A DNA stretch of 64,000 nt. Origin: Carallia brachiata (lineage: Eukaryota > Streptophyta > Magnoliopsida > Malpighiales > Rhizophoraceae). The notes under the pieces are model-generated. The model was not told the DNA's origin and ran no database searches. It saw only the letters and a list, made by a program, of their open reading frames with translations. This document shows positions 35,700-46,588 of the stretch, one piece after another. Where the stretch lies: contig JADCRB010000067.1 in assembly GCA_021464245.1 (NCBI GenBank), positions 2,387,908 to 2,451,907 on the forward strand, in the 5' to 3' direction. The position numbers and the translations under genes are program-made. Each line of letters starts with the position of its first letter. Position 1 is the stretch's first letter.

Positions 35700-37740
35700 A
35701 TTAAATTACGATGAATTTTATTTCTAAGGATAAATACTAACTTATAGAAATTCAGGTGGAAAACTTAAATCCGCAAAGGGAAAAAAAATGTAACATGAGA
35801 TTATTTGTACTTACACTACTAGAGATTTAAATTTTGATGTGTCAATCATGTACATATTCGAGGTCATCCTTCTGCAGTATTGGCTCCCTTTTGGTGTGGA
35901 ATGTTTATATACCCTAACAATAATTTAGTGTCTTTATTACCCATAATAAATACAACTTAAAATTAGTCAATATATTTTTGAAAAAAAATGAAAAAAAAAT
36001 TTGCATAGTTCATAACTCATACTTTCTTTTAAGTGTATGGTAATACAGCATAACCATAGAATTTCCTGGATTCTTGATACTTGGCCCCGCGCAATATGTC
36101 TGTAAAGAAAATTTTTTGATGGATTAGCTAGCGTACTTTCCTTCAACTTGCCTTCTAAAATGACCCCGTTCCTTAGGTTATTATATTATGATTTTGTTTT
36201 GTCATTTTATTTTCGCACTTCATTGCTCTACCAAACTTTTTTTTGTGTTACAAATGAGAACATTAAGATTTAAATACATAATTAAAAAATTTTAAGAAAT
36301 TATTTAATTAATTGTGTTAAAAGTACAAAACTTGATTTGTACGTTTGCTTAGCTAAATTATTGCTTTATCTGCAATTGGGCCACTTTATCTTGGATACCC
36401 AATATAAAGACGCAAAAGAGCCATTTATGTATCTTGGCAGGACATCGTTTTATTGGCTAATATAGATTACGTGGAACAAATATGGATTTAATTAGTAAGC
36501 TTTTATCTTCTCCTCAATAATGGTCTCTTTCAGAAGATTTTCTTTGTGATTATTTCAAAGACGTTTTCTTTTTGGTGGGGTGATTGTTATTTGTCTTCTT
36601 AGATGCCGACTGACTTGGTAAAGTGTCATGCGCCAGTTATATGGTACAGTTTCATTGGGTTTTTGCTTTGTTCTTCCTCTTTTAATAAATCGTATTTAAC
36701 ATCTAGAATCCTGCTGGTCCGTGTGTCCAAAAGTTGCACATCGCAACACTTTTTTGGTGGTATCCAATCCAATACACAGTCTTCATTGGAGAGATAGGCC
36801 TTTCTATTTTTTTTTTGGGGGGGTGGGGGGGTGGGGGTGGGTGGGGGGGCTTTTTTTTTTCTTGAAAATAAAGAATAAATAAATAATAATAATAATAATC
36901 CACACTTCAACAAGAGGACGTGTAGCTAGAAAGCACCAAGCAATGCATAGAAGCTACGTCTATGTAGGTACCATGTAACACATTGGAGAGAGGCAAGCTA
37001 ATGGCAGCAAGATCGAGCATGCTTCAGCTTCGCTCTATCTCCCCAGTGGTCCTAGAGATTTCCATTTTAGTTGCAGCCATTATGAACCATACACACCCAA
37101 AAAAGGAATTATTACTGAAATTGGAACGGGTGGCCTGTGTGAAGTAAATCATACCCAAGCAAACATCATTACCAATGCTAATGCAGTTTAAACTAATCCG
37201 CGGTCCTCTTTTCCCCTACAGTTTTTTTTTTTTTTTCTCTATTGAGCTTGATTACATGAACACGACTAAATAAACACACGATAAACACGCAGTCATCTGA
37301 ACCGTTTATTTATTTTTATTTTTTAAAATTTATAAAATTTAATATATTTTTTACAATACAACAATTTAAATCATTACGTATCCACCGCACGCCTATTCAA
37401 CTATATTCACATAACTTTTATGTTGTTTGAATCAAGGATTTGTTTCTCTGTAATTCTAGAAATGGGGCATTTGGTTGACAAAATCCCACTCATTACATAC
37501 CATTCTTTTCGTCAGTTTGTAGCCCCCACAGGAAGCAAAGTATATAACAATAACAATGTTTTATCAACCACTCCAGTTTCAATAATACCAAGAGCTGACA
37601 AACCAAAGAGTTCGATTAATAAGAGAGGTTATCCTGTAAGGTCCTCCAAATTGTTTAAAAAGAACTACCTACCAACTAAAATTTTGAATTTTCGAGGCCT
37701 AAAAATTCTGCCAGTAATTGAATCTACAAATGTATATGAA
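35700..37740. other. Intergenic sequence, no identifiable gene
   Basis: The stretch is AT-rich with a G-tract at 36818-36849. A plus-strand frame of 110 codons at 37420-37752 has no family resemblance. It lies downstream of the BAG gene's coding end and is likely chance. Confidence 0.45.
36818..36849 (+). repeat. G-rich tract, potential G-quadruplex
   Basis: There are five runs of G separated by single T residues (7, 7, 5, 3 and 7 Gs), directly flanked by poly-T on both sides. This meets the usual four-tract G-quadruplex pattern. It is non-coding. The minus-strand frame rich in Pro and His is only its reverse complement. Confidence 0.75.
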
Positions 37741-38015
37741 TTTATCTTATAACCATTTGAAGCAGAACCATATAAATGGCAAATGAATTTGAGGACAACA
37801 TAGACAGTATAGAACAGACGTATGGCAACAATGACCTATGGCATTAACCCCATTTATTTCAGAAGAACTGAATTGACAGATCAAAAGGGGTGCTGCTAAC
37901 AAATCTAAATACATCAAAGAATGGAGAAGATAACAAACCAATTGGAGACAATCCGAAAGCATGTCCACACACAATCACAGAGAAAGAAAACAAGTTTTTA
38001 CGTGGCTCAAAGGCT

Positions 38016-39396
38016 TTAGTTGAGGAAATCCCAAGGGAACCTGGGCTGATGGGCAGAATTATTGGTGGCTGAGGTGGATGTGGATGTTGAGGGGACCGGC
38101 AATAATGCCGGGGAAGAATCAAATGTTTCCCATTGCGTGGTAACGACAACTGGTCTCGATGCCGAATGCCTTGACGATGACTGCTGTTGCTGCTGCTGCA
38201 TGTCCAAACCACCAACCGTATTTCTCGGTAGCTGCTCTTCAATTTCCGTCATCCTTTGCCCATTAGAATACCTGGGTTGGTGCTCTTGAATTGTGGGAAG
38301 TCTTTGTTCGTTCGAATACTTTCGCTGGTGATGGATTGGCCTGTAGTTTCCATTCCCATTGGACATGGTGTTTTTTACGCCTCCACTAAAATTGGGCATT
38401 GAGTTCTTCGTCTTCAACATATCCAGAGTTTCAACGTACTTTTGCACTCTTCTTACCTTTGTGAACATCAACAAAAAAATAATGAGGCAAAACACTATAT
38501 ATGCAGAAACAGAAAGGTTATAATGTGTGTTTGAGGTCAAATTACCTGCATTTTCCTTTGTAATTTCACATCCCCGTCAGCAATAATTCCGTCCAATTTC
38601 AGCAATTGATTCATCAACATCTCGGTCAAGTTCAGCACATCCTTCTCTGCTACTTTCCCACCTTTAGCAATTATCGATTCCAGAGCCGACACCTACCCAA
38701 AGTTCAGTTCAAGATCAATATCCAAACCACTATCAAGAAACAGCGAATAAGTTCCATTACATCAAGCTAGGGAGGCCTAATTGCAAGAGTCTCTGGAGTT
38801 TACCTGGCCGGCGAGCGTATCAACTTCCAAACTGATTTCTGAGATGGATTTTGAAGCCTTCTCCATCTTGGCATTCTTTCTCATCTCAAGTAAACGCTTT
38901 TCCTGGCTGATTGGGTCCTCAAGAAGCACAATTTTGGACTTATCCTTCACTCCTGACATGTCCAGGAACGCATTCGAGTCCCTCTCCTTGTCCTTAAAGA
39001 TCAGCTTCTGATCTTGATGGTGCAGTCCTGTTGGCCCCGTCAACATTTTCTTTAACTCCCCTGCCACCACGATGACCAAAATTAAATATAAATATAAAAA
39101 AAAAGAAGGAAAAATCAAGAGTTAATCATGGGCAAAAGAGTTGTACCAAATGTTGCTTGAGAGCTGATACTGATCTGGTGATACGTTGACCCGTATTTAA
39201 CCCGGAGTCTAATTGTCGGTGGAGGGGTGGGGCTCCGATCGGAGTCCGGGTTTCGCTTCTGTACCAACATCCCTCCTGGTCTGAGCTCCCACTCGGCTCC
39301 AGACTCCCCTCCCCCACCACCGCCGCCGACGCCGCCGCCAGCTAAGCCGCCATTCATCGAAGACAGCCCTGTCGGTTTAGTCTTCATTCTCATCAT
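38016..39396 (-). CDS. BAG1: BAG family molecular chaperone regulator, BAG1/BAG4 type
   Basis: This is a co-chaperone that binds the Hsp70 ATPase domain through its BAG domain and couples it to other factors through a ubiquitin-like domain. Minus-strand exons are 39396-39147, 39060-38804, 38692-38546 and 38456-38016. All junctions are GT-AG and in frame, giving 364 residues. A Gly-rich N-terminus (nine of ten Gly at 21-30) precedes EWELRPGGMLVQKR, a hallmark of plant BAG1-4. The ubiquitin-like domain is about 61-137, with FGELKKMLTGPTGLHHQDQK. The BAG domain is about 153-232, with VAEKDVLNLTEML and GDVKLQRKMQVRRVQKYVE. The C-terminal 130 residues contain a 16-residue repeat in two copies (YSNEQRLPTIQEHQP and YSNGQRMTEIEEQLP) and a run of six Gln. 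This tail is longer than I recall for Arabidopsis BAG1. BAG1 versus BAG4 rests on gene neighbours. Confidence 0.95.
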
Positions 39397-40150
39397 CTTT
39401 TGTATCCTTGTCGGGTTTCTTCGGCCGTTACAAAACAGTTTAAGGCACTTTAGAAGGCAGAAAGCCTCAGATCTCTAGGAACTGCAAATCTCTGAGGATC
39501 CGTGTTAGAAACTAAAGATACCCATTTCAGACAGCTGGTTGTTAGACCCAGCATTACACGAGTCCAATCCCATTCGCCACGCGTAGAGACAGAGAGAGAG
39601 AGAGAAAAAACCTATTCACGAGCTTTTGTTTTGTCTTTGTAGAATTAATGGCGTCTTTCAGGAGAAAAAAAACTCTTCTCAGCAGGCAAAGAATGAATCT
39701 TTAAGTTCTTAAAATTTCAGAAAACCTGAGCTCGCTGAAACTGAAAGGCCTGAAAGTACAGAATCTAGCAAACCTCACAGCGAAGGAAGTACAACCCAGA
39801 ACCGGATCTCCTCCACTACTTAAATGCCCCGAAAAAGCTCGAGACTTTCTAATAGCAAAAGCAAAAATTTTTCTTTTTCTTCCAAAAACAAGAACAAAAA
39901 AAAATCAAAACAGCAACAATGTCAAACGCACACAAATTATGTTTTCAGAAAGGAAAGAGCCAGAAAACCAATGTGGAATTTCAAATCAACTAATTGGTAT
40001 ATGGAAACAGAATCTCTCTCTCTCTCCCTCTTGCTGTTCTGGAGATTTCCGGGAAGAAGAGGGAAAAACAAAAGAAAATAGAAATAAAATGGAAAACGAA
40101 TATAAAACGAGTGGACAGCTAGCTTAGCTGCTGTTGGTCTGATAATGCAC
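39397..40150 (-). promoter_or_regulatory. Leader and promoter region of the BAG gene
   Basis: Upstream of the ATG (reading leftward on the minus strand) the DNA is of moderate GC. It carries a GA microsatellite (39590-39604; CT-rich on the coding strand), a common feature of plant 5' leaders, and a second CT/GA stretch near 40013-40030. No single TATA box is convincing. AT-rich intergenic sequence begins beyond about 40140. Confidence 0.4.
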
Positions 40151-43100
40151 ATTTACATATATATATATGGGTGGATATATATAAATAAACATATTAGCTA
40201 GCCTTTAAGCATGTATTATAGGAGAATATTCTTTTTATAGTAATGTAAGACGGAACACAAGGAAGATGTACGAGGGTAAAAAAAATATTTATGTTAATTG
40301 CACCTTTATTAATATTAGTCACAATACGTCAGAAAAAAATTGTGCTTGTATTAAAAAAATTATATTATATTTTTAAAAATTTTTAAGTGACATTTTTTTT
40401 ACAATATTTTTGAGTGACCTCATAACCAGTGAAAGGTTACATTATATATAAAATATTTTTTATTATATTAATATTTTATTTATAGTATAAAATAATTTAT
40501 ATGTAATATAGAAATTAAGTGTGTCAATTTAAGTTGTAAGGAAAATGAAAAATAATAAAAGAAAATAAAATTATTAAAATTTGAGTAAAAATCTTAAATA
40601 TTTTAATATAATAATTCAATTAATTATACGGAACACTCTATATAATAGTAATAATTGTCAAGGGGTAAGAAATGACGTAATTAGGTAATATCAAAAGGCC
40701 GCCAAGGTTACCGCTTAGAAAGGTTTAACAACGGGCGTAAAAAGGCAAAAGGTTTGTTGGCCAAACGGGGTTGGGCAATGTTCGGACGCACTTTGGTCTA
40801 CGGGAATAAAAAGTTAGACCCAGTCCATCTAAAGCCACGTGCAAATTGGTAGGGGCATAGTGGGGAATTTAACAGCATTCCAATCATTGCATTGCTAATT
40901 GAGTGCAGTTGTTGTGCAAATCGAAGTTGGGTTGGACACGTGGCAGCTCAATGTGGCTTGCTTCTTGCTGTCCATCTGTCAGGCAATGCAGTGGTGGAGA
41001 GTTTATCCTGCCGGTAATTCACTGTCTTCTGGTCTACACGTGCGAGATTGTACAGAGATAGTTTTTGAAGAGAGAGAATGAAAGTATGACAGAATTTCCT
41101 AAATTTTTTCAAAATTTATCATAAATTTGATGATTAATTTTATAACAAATTTATCTTTCATTTATTTCCCTATGGTAAAGTTGCTTATACAGTTGATCAC
41201 TGCTCTCACTTGCTGCTTGCTATTGTCTTTTTAACAAAAAAAAAAAAAATGGGGGCAACACTTTTTCTTTTTTAACAAAAAAACAATTTGTTAACTAATA
41301 AATTTGTAAATTGATGTCATAATAATTCTTTTGTGTGTGCTATGTACCAAAAAAAATTTATTTGTGTGTTTCATTTAATTAATTTATAAGAATAAATTTA
41401 TCATTTAAGTATTATTAAATTTAAATAAATTTTTTTAAAATTTATTACAGTAATTATTAAATTTAAAATTAATATGTGTAAATACAATTAAATAGATAAT
41501 CAAATAAAGATTTTACTTCCAAATACGGACGCTGACAAAACCTTTACAGTAACGTTTTTAATTAATTTAAATAGAAAAACAAAATCAAACGCAAACCCAT
41601 GGATGGCTAATTTGAGAGTTAATAGCGGTCACATCGAACATGTCAGATTTTATTCAAGTAGCTATTGTAGGGGTGGCTTCTTTTCTTTTTGTTTTTTTTT
41701 GATAATTTTTGTCAAGTATTAGGTCCCGCTGCTTCATTTTTTGTGGGGATACAATAGAATTTCTTTTCTTGTAGTAGAAATATGAAAATGTTTTCTTAAT
41801 ATATTTTAAATACAGTATCTCCCTGATATGAGATTATGATTATCAATTATCTTGGAATTCTTTGGGTTTTCTTTCCCCTTTTGCGTTTCTTCTCAGGAGG
41901 ATCAGCCTTGTTGTATTAATAAGACACCGTCGTTTTCCAACTTTTAATCCAATTATAAAACTGTAAAAAAAAAAATAAAGGTAAATTTGTTGAACTTGTG
42001 TTAAAAAAAAAATTTGTTGAACTTTGTTTCCCATGCTTAAAAGCATATTCATTTCTCTTGAGTAAGTCACAAAAGCACATTTTCCTGCAGTCGATGCTTG
42101 ATAAAACCATGGGAAAAAATAGGAAAAGACAACTGAATTTATCCTTATTTAATTTGGTATATGACAGTGAGACTTTAGAAAAAATATATAGAATTGTTTA
42201 CTGGGGAAGTAAATGTGGATATTCGAATTTCTCAAAAGTCTTTCATGAAACAAACGGTGTCACTTCTCGTCATCAAAACGAAATAAGATATTTATCTATT
42301 GAAATTTTCAAAGTCAATTTTCCTGTTTTTCAAGCCACTCCTTCACTCATTAGGTATGAAATAAATGGTTGGTATTTACAATACGAGGGAATAAAAAATG
42401 GTGAATTTGATGGGTGCTACACGTATTCTTCTATGGGAAAACCACGAGGTCCCAAATTAAAATTATTTTATTCATATTTTTTTTTAGTGCATATCATTTA
42501 AATTTAGATTTTAAATTTTAATCTAACACTTATCTAAACATAAATTTTAATTTTGTAAATAAATAAATAAAATATTATCTCTGAGCCAGACTAACCTTCT
42601 TTTTTTTTTAACAAAAGAGTTAAACTGGCTTAAGACATTATTTTCGATATCTGTAATTAGACTTTTTTTTTTTTTTCCTGTGTATTCACCATTCATGGGA
42701 AAGAAGTTAAATACCCCCCTCCCTCCGTCCCCGGCACGGTAACAAAGGGCATATGCTCGAAATGGGAAACGGAGTCGATCTATATAATTTTCAAGCCTTG
42801 TGTCTCAAGCTCACATACAGATGACCCACTGCCAACCGCCATGGCACATTAACTCTTATATGTTTTTCTATGCTCCTGTCGGTTATTGATGATGAGCTTC
42901 TGGGGGTTCAATTTAGAGGGGTTTAGTCTGTATCAACAATAGTGGTGTTCAAGCAATTGTCGGCCTCTTTTTTGTGCCAATGGATTTGGAGAAACTAGGT
43001 AGTTGAACAAGGAAGCAAAACATTTCGGATTCCTTCACGATCCAAATTCGGAAGGAAAATTAAACTTGGGCACTTCCTTCTTTTTTTTTTTTCCCCAATA

Positions 43101-44460
43101 TATATGCCTGTAAGATTTGACCAAATTATATCTACAATATGATTTTTTTTAACTCTAAATTTTGAATGTTTTTAATATCACTATAAATATATTTAATGTT
43201 ACTCTTACCTTATATTTTAATTTTTTTCAATTTTTTACTGAAACATTCTCGGTAATTTTCTACCAAATCTTCTAACCATAAGCATTTACATTTTTTTTCG
43301 TTGGCGTATCTTGCACCACGACACCCTCTACTTTTTTTCGTCCACAAAATCATGTCTTCTATTTAACAGAATGCTAAATTTTTTCGTGAAACTAAACAAT
43401 ATACGTACATATTCCAATTCGATTAAAAAAGGGGTATGTACGCTTCATATGGGAAAAATTTAGCAATAATATAGAGAGAGAAACACAGTAATTATACTAT
43501 AATATAATGGAACTTGGTAAAAAAATTTTAAAATTAAATATAAATAGAATGCGCATTTCCTGCACACGTTCTCGTACATTTCTACGTCGTCAAGTTTGGA
43601 TAATAAATTTTGGAATTTGTCGTAAGTAATTGTCCTTTCTGTGCACTTTCCTTTGCTTTCTAGTTCCTTCTGCAAATGAGGTAAGGTTAAGACAACCGAG
43701 CAAAGTTGATGGCTCCTTTTACCATCTCCTCCGTCCACATGCGTCTCCAGTGTAGTCTTCTAGTATACATATTGTATCAACCACTTTCAGGTTGCCCTTC
43801 TTAAAGTGGTTTAAAATTGAACATTTGCCTCCCGACTGTCTCTGTCAGCTTTGTCTACACGTTACTCCCCAACTAGGAGGCCAGTATCGTAATTTCAAAA
43901 ACAGTACGATGCAGATAAGACCGTAATAGGTACAAGCTTGGACCACATCAATGCCGTCCTTGGAAATCAAACATTAAGTAAATAGAAAAATGTTTTAAAC
44001 ACATAATTATAGAAATGTAGTAAATATGAAATAATTTTGATTATTAAATTATGAAATATTTATTAAATTTAAAAAATAAATAATAAATAAATTATTAAAT
44101 TAATTAAATATTATCTAAAATAAATGTTATGTTGCTTACATCAGACTGTTGCACACGTGGCTTTCATGTGTACCAATTATGTCAAAACTAGGCTCATCCT
44201 CAGAGGAACATCACCCCACTTTCTTTCCACCTTTTTTGTAAAAAATAAAATTTTGATAATGCCCTTGTTTCCAGTTTCCACTCCTTTGTTCTCTCACAAA
44301 TTGCCTTAATTGACCGCCACCGACAATCCTGCACGTGCAAGTGACACGCTTGGCGCCCACACACGTGGCGGCGTCCTCGCCAAGTCGTCCCACGCGGGAA
44401 TTTTGTGGTGGTGGGAAATTATTTTTATTTTTAATTATTTGCTTAGGTAGTTTGATCAAG
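40150..44460. other. Intergenic sequence, no identifiable gene
   Basis: The stretch is mostly AT-rich. Balanced islands lie at 40680-41080 (with CCACGTGC and ACACGTGGC), 42700-43060 and 43660-43970. A 167-codon plus-strand frame at 41998-42501 has ordinary residue variety but no recognisable domain. A 92-codon minus-strand frame at 43460-43738 likewise has none. Neither has supporting splice or promoter signals I can see. Confidence 0.45.
44150..44400. promoter_or_regulatory. Cluster of ACGTG (G-box/ABRE-like) motifs
   Basis: Several ACGTG cores occur within 250 bases: CACACGTGGC near 44151-44160, GCACGTGC near 44332-44339, and CACACGTGGCGGCG near 44361-44374; a related CACGCGGG lies near 44392. 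ACGTGGC elements bind bZIP factors and are typical of ABA-responsive promoters. No adjacent gene is identified, so the target is unknown. Confidence 0.45.
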
Positions 44461-44464
44461 ACAA

Positions 44465-44722
44465 TACAACCTAATCTTAAGTGAGAAAAAAATCAAAGAA
44501 CGAGAAAGAAAATAGTGAGAAAAATAAATTATTAGAATAAGTGAAAAAAATTATGAGAAAAAAATAAAAAAATAAAAAAAAATTATGAAAGAAAAATAGT
44601 GAAAAAATAAGTTATTTAGATAAGTATAAAAAATTGAGAAAAAATATATATAAAAAAATAAATTATAATCATTATAATTTTCTTTCCTTCCTCACTTTTT
44701 TTTTTTAAGACAAACACACCAT
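44465..44722. mobile_element. AT-rich MITE-like element, family B copy 3 (weak)
   Basis: This is an A-rich block with repeated GTGAAAAAA and TTATTTAGATAAGTATAAA units, similar to the interiors of the other family members. Its proposed ends (TAATCTTAAGTGAG and the AGTGAGG-type reverse complement of the right end) are only partly inverted. It is a tentative member of the family. Confidence 0.35.
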
Positions 44723-46257
44723 TAAATAAACTATATATTAATTAAACAAAACGAGGAGCGCGGTTGTTGTATTGGAAAGACGTTGGGTAACTTGGGTTTG
44801 GGTTTTTTTTTTTTTCCCTTATTCATAGAATTTTCACTCTCATATTTCGGAGAGCCATTTGAAAAATATCCGTAGATTTTTTTTTTTTTCACAGCTTGTT
44901 TTAATAATTGGGATCACCAAGGTGTCTCGTTTGTTTTATTTTCTTCTTGACCTTTCCCGGATTGACAAATAACTAAAGGTGTGAAGATGGAGTGGCACTC
45001 ATTTAGAAGCGAGAGGGACAAACATTGAAGTTTAGTGCAAATTTATACAAATAAATTGCAGTAGCCCAAAAAAGTTTTTCTTTTCCTTGTCTTAATCAAT
45101 TTGATATGTAGTTTAATTAATATTGTTGGGAGACGAGCAATTGCTGTTTTATTAGGGGATGTATGTGTGTTTGATTTTGGGACAGGATGCCGACCAATTG
45201 CCTGAATAGGGTGTTGAAAGCAGATTCCTAGTAGTATCATGGGAATTTCTGTGGGACTCTGTCCGGTTTATGTATCTCGTCGAAAATTGCCTTGTACCCA
45301 CTTCTTGAATTTTCTTTGCCTACGATCCAATCACCGAGCGTGTGACAATGTTCAAAGGCTAGTTTGCAAAGTTACTAATTCATTTTATGAAAAGGCAGTA
45401 AGGCACACTTACCTAACTTAATTTTAATGTAATAAAAGTTAACTTATGGCCCTTCTAACATTATTCAACTATTTATCTATTTTTTATAATTTTTTTAATT
45501 CAATCTTACTGCATTCACATGTTGTCTAATAAAATTATTTCTCTACCATTTCCATTGAAGAAATTGCATGTATACAATCTTATTTTTTTGTTTGAAACTA
45601 CTAGTATCTAGAAGTCACACGGTTTCGACTAATCCGAATTGAATTGAATGGACTCACAAAAGGGATAAAGTTCTCTAAGTATCTATTTACTCTATTTACA
45701 ATATTCAAATTTAAAATTTTAATTAAAAAGAATGGAATTTTTCGATACTCATGTTAATGAGCGTTGGTCACATGTGTACAATCGTTTATCATGTGTGAAC
45801 GTCTTTTTGAGCCGCCGAACTGAATGCTCGTACTGTTCAAGTGATAAGTAGGGGACACTGAATCAAGTCTCTTCATTCTATTCTAATTTATGAGCATGAC
45901 TTGAATTTTCTTCATCCTAAAATATAGTTCAATCTTATATACGAAGATTTCTCAGACCCATACAAATTGCACAAATATTCTGATTTATTAAAAAGGGTTA
46001 TAAACCCAACTTCTCTGCAAGACATTTTCAGTTCTTGATGCGGCTAAGTGCTTTTTTTTATTTATTTATTCATGCTTCCTATTCAAACTGAACGATATTT
46101 CTGTTATTTGTATAGGAAGGAAGGCTCAGGCATTGAGATGGGAAGAGAGCCACTTGGGCAATTTTCTTACTGGAATTATTACTTCGTTCTTACATAGGCA
46201 CATGCACGCCATCGTAATCGTAACAGGCAATAGACATTATTATTTTTGCAAGCCAAG
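44723..46257. other. Intergenic sequence, no identifiable gene
   Basis: I see no gene. Short frames of about 60 codons (45043-45240 minus, 45239-45421 plus) have no resemblance to known families. Confidence 0.45.
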
Positions 46258-46265
46258 ACTCTGCC

Positions 46266-46580
46266 GAGATTACTAACTTTTTAAATTTAAATTTTTGTAA
46301 TTTTTTATACTTAAGAATTAAACTTTTTAAATTTTTTATTTGAAGTCTAAATCTTTATTTTTTGTTCTATTTAAGTCCTTTTAAAATAAAATCGTTAATT
46401 TTTTCGTTAATTTTAATCCTGTTTTTGTTAGATCTAACGAAAAAGTTAACGATAAATCATACAAAGGATTTGAATAGAAATAAAAATAAAGGTATAGGCC
46501 TTAAATAAAGAACTTAAAAGATTTAGATTTCAAATAAAAAAAATTATAAACATTTAGGTATAAAAAATTAGTTATCCCGA
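46266..46580. mobile_element. Fold-back MITE with likely 8-bp target duplication
   Basis: The left end GAGATTACTAACTTTTTAAA mirrors the right end, whose reverse complement reads CGGGATAACTAATTTTTTAT. Matching continues inward through ATTTTTTATTTGAAGTCTAAATC on the left and its near-identical partner on the right, giving arms of about 130 bases. ACTCTGCC stands directly outside both ends (46258-46265 and 46581-46588). The 8-bp, or possibly 9-bp, duplication fits hAT- or Mutator-type insertion. It is non-coding. Confidence 0.8.
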
Positions 46581-46588
46581 ACTCTGCC

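Noticed and set aside
37859..38242. 127-codon frame overlapping the BAG tail
   Set aside because: It overlaps the BAG exon 4 coding region in another frame and shows no domain.
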